DNA from: Nocardioidaceae bacterium | GTDB lineage: Bacteria > Actinomycetota > Actinomycetes > Propionibacteriales > Nocardioidaceae | Length of the DNA stretch: 47,427 bases | Direction: 5' to 3' | NCBI GenBank assembly: GCA_013361955.1 | Contig: JABFXA010000211.1 | Location: 1 to 47,427, forward strand | Shown: piece after piece, positions 31,464-39,800 of the stretch | How positions within the stretch are numbered: the stretch's first letter is position 1 | Layout: every line of letters begins with the position of its first letter | Notes under the pieces: model-generated | Told to the model about the DNA's origin: nothing | The model's input: only the letters and a program-made list of their open reading frames with translations | Database searches by the model: none | Program-made: the position numbers and the translations under genes

Positions 31464-32576
31464 ATGAGGAAGCACCCGAAGCGCCACGACGACCAGTCGG
31501 ACACCGGTCGTGACGCCCGCGCCGAGAGCACGGAGCAGCGTCTCGAGGAGTCCGGGCCGGAGAGCCCGACCGACCTGACCAAGCGGTCCTGGATGTACGT
31601 CCTGCGCAAGACCGCCCGCGAGTTCAGCGGCGACCAGTGCACCGACCTGGCCGCGGCGCTCACCTACTACGCCGTCCTGGCGCTGTTCCCGGCGATGATC
31701 GCGCTCCTGTCGCTGGTCGGCCTGGTCGACCAGGGACCCTCCACGGTCACGACGCTGCTGGACATCCTCCGGCAGGTCGGCGCCGGGTCCGCCGCCGACA
31801 CCCTCGAGCCCACGCTCCGGTCGCTGGCCGCCGCCCAGAACGCCGCCGGGTTCGCCTTCGTGGTGGGCCTCGCGACCGCCCTCTGGTCGGCGTCCGGGTA
31901 CGTCGGCGCGTTCGGCCGGGCGATGAACCGCATGTACGAGATCCGCGAGGGTCGGCCGATCTGGAAGCTGCGACCGCTGCAGCTGCTGGTCACCCTGGTC
32001 GCGCTGGTGCTCGCCGCGGCCGTCGCCATCGCGCTCGTCGTCAGCGGCCCCGCGGCCGACGCCGTCGGCAACGCGCTGGGCGTGGGCTCGACGGCGGTCG
32101 TGGTCTGGAACATCGCCAAGTGGCCGGTGATCCTGGTCGCGGTGATCGCGATCGTCGCGGTCCTCTACTACGCGACCCCGAACGTCGCCCAGCCGAAGTT
32201 CCGCTGGCTCAGCGTCGGCGCGGTGGTCGCGATCGTCACCTGGATCGTGGCCTCGGCCCTGTTCGGCTTCTACGTCGCCACGTTCTCGTCGTACAACAAG
32301 ACCTACGGTGCGCTCGCCGGTGTCGTCGTCTTCCTGCTCTGGCTGTGGATCACCAACCTCGCGCTGCTGTTCGGGGCGGAGCTCGACGCCGAGCTCGAGC
32401 GGGGCCGCGAGCTGCAGGCCGGGCTGCCCGCCGAGGAGTCCATCCAGCTGCCGCCCCGCGACACCCGGAACATCGAGAAGGCCGACGCCAGGGAGGCCGA
32501 GGACATCGAGCGCGCCCGCCAGATCCGTGAGCTGCACGAGCCCGAACCGAGCCGAGGAGGACGCAACGATGACTGA
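31464..32576 (+). CDS. YihY/virulence factor BrkB-family membrane protein
   Basis: A 370-aa protein with a charged N-terminus of about 50 residues, six membrane helices and a charged C-terminal tail of about 60 residues. Family hallmarks: DLAAALTYYAVLALFPAMIA, LWSASGYVGAFGRAMNRMYE, and NKTYGALAGVVVFLLWLWIT with NLALLFGAELDAE. The family was once called RNase BN and may act in lipid or envelope functions. The gene overlaps the following DUF3140 gene by 8 nt. Confidence 0.9.
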   Translation: MRKHPKRHDDQSDTGRDARAESTEQRLEESGPESPTDLTKRSWMYVLRKTAREFSGDQCTDLAAALTYYAVLALFPAMIALLSLVGLVDQGPSTVTTLLDILRQVGAGSAADTLEPTLRSLAAAQNAAGFAFVVGLATALWSASGYVGAFGRAMNRMYEIREGRPIWKLRPLQLLVTLVALVLAAAVAIALVVSGPAADAVGNALGVGSTAVVVWNIAKWPVILVAVIAIVAVLYYATPNVAQPKFRWLSVGAVVAIVTWIVASALFGFYVATFSSYNKTYGALAGVVVFLLWLWITNLALLFGAELDAELERGRELQAGLPAEESIQLPPRDTRNIEKADAREAEDIERARQIRELHEPEPSRGGRNDD

Positions 32577-32904
32577 GTCGCCCGTCGACGAGGAGCTCTG
32601 GCAGGAGTTCCACACGGTGGTCAACATGACCTCGCGCGAGCTCGGCGACTGGCTCCGCGAGAGCCGCGCCGGGACCGACACCGAGGCACTCCCGGACCGG
32701 GCGGGACCGCCCGTGGGGCGGCAGGTGCTGGCGATCCTCGGGAAGCGTCGCGCCGACCTCACCCGGGAGGACGTCGAGGTGATGGCCGGCGTCGTCGACC
32801 GGGTTCGCAGCCAACGCGGCGAGGAGCCCGAGCCCACGTCCGGCAACGCCGCCTGGCGCCACCACCTGATGGACCTCGGGCACGACCCGCTGAAGCCCGT
32901 CTGA
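32569..32904 (+). CDS. DUF3140 protein
   Basis: A 111-aa soluble protein. The sequence ELWQEFHTVVNMTSRELGDW, QVLAILGKRRADLTREDVEV and WRHHLMDLGHDPLKP matches the DUF3140 pattern as I know it (helical, found with stress genes and often with DUF2945-type hypervirulence-associated proteins). The ATG lies in the YihY 3' end behind GAGGAGG, so the two are translationally linked. Function unknown. Confidence 0.85.
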   Translation: MTESPVDEELWQEFHTVVNMTSRELGDWLRESRAGTDTEALPDRAGPPVGRQVLAILGKRRADLTREDVEVMAGVVDRVRSQRGEEPEPTSGNAAWRHHLMDLGHDPLKPV

Positions 32905-32989
32905 CGGCGCTCGTGCCGGCCGGTCGACCGCATGCCGACGACGGCGTGGGGTACGTCCAGGCCCGGCCGACACCGACCAGGAGATGTGG

Positions 32990-33490
32990 ATGAGCAACGA
33001 CGCGATCGTGCTGCTGCGCAACGACCACAAGGAGATCCGCAAGGTCTTCAAGGAGTTCCAGGCAGCCGGGGAGAACGCCACGGCCACCAAGCAGCGCCTG
33101 GTGGACAAGATGATCGAGCTGCTGACCGTGCACACCTACATCGAGAACGAGGTGATGTACCCGCAGGTCCGCGAGGCGCTGCCGGACCTCGAGGACGACG
33201 TCCTGGAGTCCTACGAGGAGCACCATGTGGCCGACGTCCTGGTCGTCGAGCTCGCCGCGATGGACGCCACCGACGAGAGGTTCACCGCCAAGACGACGGT
33301 GCTAATCGAGAACGTGACGCACCACATGGACGAGGAGGAGCAGGAGTGGTTCCCGCAGGTCCGCTCGGGCCTCGGCCGCAAGCGCCTCCAGGAGCTCGGC
33401 GAGGAGATGCTCGCCGCCAAGGAACGCGCCCCGCGGCGCCCGTCGCAGCCGAGCGCGTTGAAGAAGACCGTCGACGCGCTGATCTCCTGA
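32990..33490 (+). CDS. Hemerythrin (HHE) domain protein
   Basis: A 166-aa four-helix protein. Iron-ligand candidates are in LRNDHKEIRKVFKEF, LTVHTYIENEVMYPQV, YEEHHVADVLVVEL and ENVTHHMDEEEQEWFPQV, giving the H...H-x3-E...H...H-x3-E set of HHE domains that bind a di-iron centre and O2 or NO-related species. AGGAG sits 6 nt before ATG 32990; the ATG at 32984 is too close to it. The tail (RRPSQPSALKKTVDALIS) is basic. It lies between YihY/DUF3140 and the partner-switching block, in line with oxidative or nitrosative stress. Confidence 0.9.
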   Translation: MSNDAIVLLRNDHKEIRKVFKEFQAAGENATATKQRLVDKMIELLTVHTYIENEVMYPQVREALPDLEDDVLESYEEHHVADVLVVELAAMDATDERFTAKTTVLIENVTHHMDEEEQEWFPQVRSGLGRKRLQELGEEMLAAKERAPRRPSQPSALKKTVDALIS

Positions 33491-33618
33491 CGGCGGGGCT
33501 CCGCGTCGGCTGAGCGACGTCCCTGCCCGGCGGTACCGGGCGCTTCCGCGCCGGTGTTACGGTGTCCTGCCGGACGCTCAAGACGCGGTCGTTTCGGATG
33601 TCTTCGGAACGAGGACCG

Positions 33619-33666
33619 ATGCAGGACAACACCACCTGGCGTGCTGACGACGGGCACGTGTCGTGA
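33619..33666 (+). CDS. 15-aa leader peptide coupled to the PP2C phosphatase
   Basis: ATG 33619, preceded by GGAACGAGGACCG, opens MQDNTTWRADDGHVS and stops at TGA 33664-33666, which overlaps the GTG start of the phosphatase (GTGA). The phosphatase GTG has no ribosome-binding site of its own, so translation may enter through this peptide. Function beyond coupling is unknown. Confidence 0.4.
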   Translation: MQDNTTWRADDGHVS

Positions 33667-34760
33667 CCCCTGACCGGGTGATGCGGGCGAGCGCGGCAGC
33701 CGCGCTGGTGTGGCTGGTCCTCGTCCAGGTGGCGGACGCCCTGCTGCCCGGCGACGTGGTGCTCGACCCGCTCGTCGCGGTGTCCCCCCTGATCGCCTGC
33801 GCCGTGCTCTCCCCCAGGACGACGGCGCTGTTCGGAGCCGCGGCGGTTGCGGTGACGGTCGTGTCGGGCTTCGTCCACGACGCCTGGGGCACCGGCCAGC
33901 AGTGGGTGCTGCTGGCGGACGTCTGCGTCATCTCCGCCGCGGCCGTGGCGATCTGCGTGGCCCGGGTGCGCCGGGAGCGGAAGCTCGCGCGCGTCTCGCG
34001 GATCGCCGAGGTGGCCCAGCGCGCGGTGCTCCCGGTCGTCCCGGCCTTCGTCCAGGGGCTGGCGATCTCCACCCGGTACCTGTCCGCGACGGAGGACTCC
34101 GTCGTCGGCGGCGACCTCTACGACTGCTCCCTGACCGAGGGGTACACCCGGTTCATCGTCGGCGACGTGCGAGGGAAGGGCCTCGCGGCCGTGGAGCAGG
34201 CCGCCCGCGTGATCCGGGCGTTCCGCCAGGCGGCCGCCACCAAGGAGAGCCTCCCCGAGGTCGTCGAGGACATGGACTCCTACCTGCGGTTGTTCTTCAG
34301 CGACGAGGAGTTCGTGACCGCCGTGGTCATCGACGCCAGCACCCCGGGCGTGCTCACGCTGGCGAACTGCGGCCACCAGCCCGCGCTGCTGCTCCGCGCG
34401 AACGGGGACACCGAGCTGCTCGACGTGCCGCCCGCGGTGCCGCTCGGCCTGGGGTCCAGGCCGACCACGCGCACGTACCCCTGGGACGAGGGCGACCGGC
34501 TGCTCCTGTACACCGACGGCCTCACCGAGGCCCGCGACCAGCACCGCGCCTTCTTCCCGCTGCTCGACCACACCGACGTGCTGCGCGACGACAGCGTCGA
34601 GGACGCCCTGGAGGGGCTGATGGAACGGCTGCGCACGTTCGTGCCGGGGGGGCACCTCAACGACGACCTCGCCGCCATGCTCATGGAGCGGGTCCCCGCG
34701 CGGGTCGGGTCGACCCCGGTGACCCCGGACGGGACCGCCGGCTTCGCTCCCGTCAGCTGA
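33663..34760 (+). CDS. Membrane-anchored PP2C/SpoIIE-type phosphatase, paralogue of the 11077 gene
   Basis: A 365-aa protein with the same plan as the phosphatase at 11077: N-terminal membrane helices (to about residue 100, including WGTGQQWVLL), linker RVRRERKLARVSRIAEVAQ and catalytic domain. Acidic metal ligands are in GGDLYDCSLTEGYTRFIVGD, LLLYTDGLTEARD and LNDDLAAMLMERV. Long stretches such as QAARVIRAFRQAAATKESLP are nearly identical in both proteins. It likely activates a STAS antagonist, and a MEDS-STAS gene follows. The GTG start is coupled to a 15-aa leader peptide. Confidence 0.88.
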   Translation: MTPDRVMRASAAAALVWLVLVQVADALLPGDVVLDPLVAVSPLIACAVLSPRTTALFGAAAVAVTVVSGFVHDAWGTGQQWVLLADVCVISAAAVAICVARVRRERKLARVSRIAEVAQRAVLPVVPAFVQGLAISTRYLSATEDSVVGGDLYDCSLTEGYTRFIVGDVRGKGLAAVEQAARVIRAFRQAAATKESLPEVVEDMDSYLRLFFSDEEFVTAVVIDASTPGVLTLANCGHQPALLLRANGDTELLDVPPAVPLGLGSRPTTRTYPWDEGDRLLLYTDGLTEARDQHRAFFPLLDHTDVLRDDSVEDALEGLMERLRTFVPGGHLNDDLAAMLMERVPARVGSTPVTPDGTAGFAPVS

Positions 34761-34814
34761 TCGCCGTCGTCGCGACCCCTGCGTCGCGGTCAGGGTGTCG
34801 TCAGGTCGGCCGCC

Positions 34815-34906
34815 TAGCGTGGTCCCAGGTGGCTCCTCCGTCCTGAGGTCGTACCGCAGGGGAGCCACCGCTCCACCGCCGCCGGACGCCGAGGCCTGTC
34901 GGCGTC
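34815..34906 (+). ncRNA. Candidate small RNA or structured leader
   Basis: A -10-like TAGCGT (34815-34820) would start RNA near 34827. From 34828 the sequence folds as GGTGGCTCC (34828-34836) with GGAGCCACC (34861-34869), with an inner CCTG-A-GGT / ACC-G-CAGG helix. A second perfect hairpin GACGCCGA (34885-34892) / TCGGCGTC (34899-34906), loop 6 nt, closes it. A second -10-like TAGGCT (34920-34925) then serves the gene at 34940, so the 34827-34906 RNA could be separate. Prediction only. Confidence 0.4.
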
Positions 34907-34939
34907 GCACGGCCGGAACTAGGCTGAGGGTCGCTGGCG

Positions 34940-35836
34940 ATGCGAGGTGCTCTGGTGCTGGTGCAGTCGATGGACGACGCGCGGCCGGGTCAGCACCTGT
35001 GTCAGATGTACGACGACGAGCAGGAGCTGCGCGCGGCCGTCTGCGCGTTCGTCCGCGCCGGCCTGGCCGCGGACGAGCTGGTCCTCTACGTCACCGGCTC
35101 CGACGCCGCGACCGTCACGGCGTACCTCGCCGACGGGGGCGTCGACGGTGACACGGCGTACCGGCGCGGACAGATCCGGGTCGTGAGCGTGGCCGAGGAC
35201 GACGTCGACGCCGCCGGGTCCCGCGCCGGCGGCGTCGTGGACCGGCTGACGGCGATCCTGGCGGAGCGTCAGGCGCAGGGGTTCGCCGCGGCCCGGATGG
35301 CCTCGGAGGTCGACCTCCTCTTCGGCGAAGAGACGCAGGAGGAGATGGTCGAGAGGGAGCGACTCGGGGGCGGCCTGGTCGCGGCGCACCCGGTGGCCGG
35401 GCTGTGCCTCTACGACCGACGGCGGCACGAGACGGACTTCCTCGTGCGGGCGGCGGCCGTGCACGCCGGGCAGGTGGTGCCCGAGGGCGACTACTACCGC
35501 GACGACGTGCTGGCCATCGGCCGTCTCGACGGCGGGGACGGCCTGCGGGTGTCCGGCCAGGTGGACCTGTCCAACCGGGGCGCGCTCGAGGACGCGCTCG
35601 CGGCGACGGTCCTGTCCGGCACGGGTGAGATCGTGGTGGACCTGGCCGGGGCGTCGTTCCTCGACGTCGGCGCGATCCGGGTGCTGGCCGAGTCGGCCTG
35701 GCGGCACCCGGGGCGCCGGGTGGTGCTGCGCGCGCCGGCGACGTCGATCCAGCGGTCGCTGCGGCTGGTCGGCTGGGACCAGCTGCCCAACATGGTGGTG
35801 GACGGGGGTGACGGCAGCCATGGGCGTACGACATGA
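34940..35836 (+). CDS. MEDS-STAS regulatory protein
   Basis: A 298-aa protein. Residues 15-165 form a MEDS (DcmR-type sensory) domain: HLCQMYDDEQELRAAVCAFV, RAGLAADELVLYVTGSDAAT, and FAAARMASEVDLLF. Residues about 190-285 form a STAS domain: LRVSGQVDLSNRGALEDALA, IVVDLAGASFLDVGAIRVLA. MEDS domains are thought to sense small ligands; STAS domains antagonise anti-sigma kinases. The canonical phospho-Ser position reads FLDVGAI, with Val where Ser/Thr is usual, so it may be a non-phosphorylatable or ligand-switched antagonist. It overlaps the next gene by 17 nt. Confidence 0.85.
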   Translation: MRGALVLVQSMDDARPGQHLCQMYDDEQELRAAVCAFVRAGLAADELVLYVTGSDAATVTAYLADGGVDGDTAYRRGQIRVVSVAEDDVDAAGSRAGGVVDRLTAILAERQAQGFAAARMASEVDLLFGEETQEEMVERERLGGGLVAAHPVAGLCLYDRRRHETDFLVRAAAVHAGQVVPEGDYYRDDVLAIGRLDGGDGLRVSGQVDLSNRGALEDALAATVLSGTGEIVVDLAGASFLDVGAIRVLAESAWRHPGRRVVLRAPATSIQRSLRLVGWDQLPNMVVDGGDGSHGRTT

Positions 35837-36725
35837 CGCGCTGGTGTTCTCCAGCGAAGACGAGCTGGTCGACGGTACCCACGACCTGATCGAGCAGGGG
35901 CTGCAGGCCGGGGACCTGGTGGTGGTGCACGGGGGTGACGCCGGCGTCGGCGTGCTGCGCCGCGCGTGGGACGACGACCCGCGGATCACCTTCGCCGACC
36001 ATGCCCGGCTCTACGACCGGCCGATGCGCACGATCGGCGAGTTCCAGCGGATGCTGGACCACGAGAGCGCGGCCGGCCGCCGGGTCCGGGTCACCGGGCC
36101 GGTGCCGTTCGGTGAGGAGCCGAGGACGCGGCACGCCTGGATGAGCTACGAGGCGCTGGTCGACCGGGCGCTGGCTCCCTACGAGTTCGTGTCGCTGTGC
36201 CAGTACGACACCCGGGTGCTGGCCGCCGACCTGCTGGCCCACGCCCGGGCCACCCATGACCGGGTGGTCACCGCGGCCGGCGTGGAGGTCGGCGGACAGC
36301 GGCGGGCCGCGGTGCTCGCCGAGCTCGCCGGCGCGGACGGTCCGGACCCGCTGGAGTCCGAGCCGCCGGCGTACGACGGTGTGCTCACCGCCGCCGAGGA
36401 CCTGCCCGTGCTGCGCGACGCCTTCCGTACGGCGCCGGACGACCTCGTCATCGCGGTCAACGAGATCGTCACCAACGCGCTCCAGCACGCCCGTCCACCG
36501 GTCACCGTCCGGCTGCACCGCGGCCCCGACCGGTGGCTGTGCGTGGTCACCGACGACGGCCCCGGCCTCCCGGACCCCTTCCAGGGCGTCGACTCCCCGC
36601 TCCCCGGGAACCCCGACGCCGGCGGGCACGGGCTCTGGGTCGCGCGGCAGCTGTGCGACGACCTCACGATCGCCTCCGATCCCGGCCGCGGCGGCACCAC
36701 GGTCCGGCTCGTGCACCGGGCCTGA
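35820..36725 (+). CDS. MEDS-HATPase anti-sigma-type regulatory protein
   Basis: A 301-aa protein. The N-terminal MEDS domain (about residues 5-165: HDALVFSSEDELVDGTHDLI, EQGLQAGDLVVVHGG, and AWMSYEALVDRALAPYEFVS) is followed by an RsbW-like HATPase_c_2 domain (about 195-300: DLVIAVNEIVTNALQHARPP N box, VVTDDGPGLPDPF G1, and GGHGLWVARQLCDDLTIAS G2). Such kinases hold sigma factors and phosphorylate STAS antagonists. It may be the anti-sigma partner for the SigB-type factor at 12462, since no RsbW lies there. The start may be ATG 35820 or GTG 35808; both overlap the preceding gene. Confidence 0.87.
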   Translation: MGVRHDALVFSSEDELVDGTHDLIEQGLQAGDLVVVHGGDAGVGVLRRAWDDDPRITFADHARLYDRPMRTIGEFQRMLDHESAAGRRVRVTGPVPFGEEPRTRHAWMSYEALVDRALAPYEFVSLCQYDTRVLAADLLAHARATHDRVVTAAGVEVGGQRRAAVLAELAGADGPDPLESEPPAYDGVLTAAEDLPVLRDAFRTAPDDLVIAVNEIVTNALQHARPPVTVRLHRGPDRWLCVVTDDGPGLPDPFQGVDSPLPGNPDAGGHGLWVARQLCDDLTIASDPGRGGTTVRLVHRA

Positions 36726-36879
36726 GCGGGTCGACGCATCGCCCCCCACGCGCCGCGAGTCCTAGGATGAGCGCGAGCGGCCCGTCACGGGTGAGCGATC
36801 CGCAGCAGCCGCTCGGTAGCGTGCAAGGCCGTCCAGAGCGCCGGCCCGGGCGGCCTCGTCGTTGACGAGGGGAGCCCGG
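36726..36879 (+). promoter_or_regulatory. nar operon promoter and leader with SD-masking hairpin
   Basis: Two -10-like boxes, TAGGAT (36763-36768) and TAGCGT (36817-36822). The second would give a leader of about 50 nt. A perfect hairpin CCTCGTC-GTT-GACGAGG (36854-36870) ends inside the ribosome-binding stretch GAGGGGAG just before ATG 36880, so it could mask translation initiation of narG. No clear Fnr-type TTGAT-N4-ATCAA site seen. Confidence 0.45.
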
Positions 36880-39800
36880 ATGAGTGCGGACCGCAAGACC
36901 CCGGCAGTCGACGGAGCGGCCGCCTCGGCCCTCCTGAGCATGGGCCGCTACTTCACCCGGTGGGAGGAGTCCGACGACGGTCGCGTGGTGTACCGCGAGG
37001 GCGGCCGCGCGGGCGACGTGTTCTACCGCGACCGGTGGAGCCACGACAAGGTGGTGCGCTCGACCCACGGCGTGAACTGCACCGGCTCCTGCTCGTGGAA
37101 GGTGTACGTCAAGGACGGCATCATCACCTGGGAGAGCCAGCAGACCGACTACCCCTCGGTGGGACCCGACCGGCCGGAGTACGAGCCGCGCGGCTGCCCG
37201 CGCGGGGCGGCGTTCTCCTGGTACACCTACTCGCCGACGCGGGTGCGCCACCCGTACGTGCGCGGGGTGCTCCTCGACATGTACCGCGAGGCCAAGGGTC
37301 GCCTCGGCGACCCGGTGCTGGCCTGGGCGGAGATCACCGGCGACCCGGACCGCCGGCGGCGCTACCAGCGGGCTCGCGGCAAGGGCGGGCTGGTGCGCGC
37401 GTCGTGGAACGAGGCGGTCGAGATCGCCGCCGCCGCGCACGTGCACACGATCAAGACCTACGGCCCGGACCGGTGCGCCGGCTTCTCCCCGATCCCGGCG
37501 ATGTCCATGGTCTCGCACTGCGTGGGCACCCGGTTCGTGCAGCTCATCGGCGGGGTGATGACCTCCTTCTACGACTGGTACGCCGACCTGCCGGTGGCCA
37601 GCCCGCAGATGTTCGGCGACCAGACCGACGTCCCCGAGTCGGGCGACTGGTGGGACGCGACGTACCTGGTGCTGTGGGGATCGAACGTCCCGGTGACCCG
37701 CACGCCCGACGCGCACTGGATGGCCGAGGTCCGCTACCGCGGCACCAAGGTCGTCACGGTGAGCCCGGACTACGCCGACAACACCAAGTTCGCCGACGAG
37801 TGGGTGCCCGCACACGCCGGCACCGACGCAGCGCTCGCGATGGCGATGGGCCACGTCGTGCTCAAGGAGCACTTCGTCGACCGGCAGACGCCGTTCTTCG
37901 TCGACTACGTGCGCCGCTACACCGACCTGCCGTTCCTGGTCCGGCTGGACCCGCACGGCGAGGACGGCGCGTACGTGCCCGGCAAGTTCCTGACCGCGGC
38001 CGACCTGCCCGGTCACGAGGCACCCGAGGACGCGTGGAAGACGGTGCTGCTCGATGCGGCCACGGGCCGGCCGGTGGTGCCGAACGGCTCGATGGGCTTC
38101 CGGTACGCCGAGTCGGGCAAGGGCCGCTGGAACCTCGACCTGGAGGGCGTCACCCCGGCGCTCAGCGCGAGCCGGCCGGACGCGGAGCCGGTCGAGGTGC
38201 TGCTGCCGGCGTTCGTCGCGCCCGACGGCTCCGGCTCGGTGCTGCGCCGCAGCGTGCCGGCCCGCCGCGTCGGCGAGCACCTGGTCACCACCGTGCTCGA
38301 CCTGATGCTCGCCCAGTACGGCGTGGGCCGCGACCTGCCCGGCGAGTGGCCGAGCGGGTACGACGACGCGTCGACGCCGTACACCCCGGCGTGGCAGGCC
38401 GAGGTCACCGGCGTACCCGCGGAGCAGTGCACCCGCATCGCCCGCGAGCTCGCGGCCAACGCCGAGGAGTCCGGCGGCCGGACGATGATCGTGATGGGCG
38501 CCGGCATCTGCCAGTGGTTCCACGGCGACGCGACGTACCGGGCGATCCTCGCGCTGCTGGCGATCACCGGCAGCATGGGCCGCAACGGCGGCGGCTGGGC
38601 GCACTACGTCGGGCAGGAGAAGTGCCGCCCGATCACCGGCTGGATCTCGCTGGCCAACGCGCTGGACTGGTCGCGGCCGCCGCGCACGATGACCGGGACG
38701 TCGTACTGGTACATGCACACCGACCAGTGGCGCACCGACGGCTACTCGGCCGACTCGCTGACCTCGCCGCTCGCGAAGGGGCACCTCGCCGGCAAGCACA
38801 CCGCCGACACCATCGCGCAGTCCGCGCGGCTCGGCTGGATGCCGTTCTACCCGCAGTTCACCACCAACCCGATGCAGGTCGCCGAGGACGCCGAGGCCGC
38901 GGTCGCCGAGGGACGCGCCACCGACCCGGCCGGCTACGTCGCGCAGGCGCTGCACGACGGCACGCTGCGCCCGGCCATCGAGGACGTCGACGCCCCGGAG
39001 AGCTGGCCGCGCACGCTCGTGGTGTGGCGGTCCAACCTGATGGGCTCCTCGGCCAAGGGCAACGAGTACTTCCTCAAGCACCTGCTCGGCACCCACTCCA
39101 ACGTGCTCGGCAGCGAGAACCCGGAGGCGCCGCGGCCGGAAGAGGTGGCCTGGCACGACGAGGCGCCGGAGGGCAAGCTGGACCTGCTCGTCTCCGCCGA
39201 CTTCCGGATGACCTCGACCACGCTGCTCTCCGACGTGGTGCTGCCGGCCGCGACCTGGTACGAGAAGCACGACCTGTCCTCCACCGACATGCACCCGTTC
39301 GTGCACGCGTTCTCGCCGGCCATCGACCCGCCGTGGGAGGCGAAGACCGACTTCGAGGCCTTCCACCTGCTGGCCCGGCGGCTCTCCGACCTGGCCCGCA
39401 CCCACCTCGGGGTGCGCAAGGACCTGGTCAGCGTGCCGCTGCAGCACGACACCCCGGGTGAGACCGCCCAGCCGGGCGGTCGCGTCGACGACTGGCGCGC
39501 GAACGGCGCGGCCGGCACCCCGGGCCGCAACCTGCCGGTGTTCACCGTCGTCGAGCGCGACTACACGACCATCGCCGACAGGCTGGCCAGCGTGGGCCCG
39601 CTCGCGGACCGCCTCGGCTTCACCGTCAAGAACGTCACCTACCGGCTCGAGGAGCAGACCGCGCGGCTGGCCCGCGCCAACGGCGTGATGCTCGGCGGCG
39701 CCGGCGACGGCCGCCCCGCGATCGACACCGACGCCAAGCTCGCCGAGGCGATCCTGACCTTCTCCGGTACGACGAACGGCGAGCTCGCCGTGCAGGGCTT

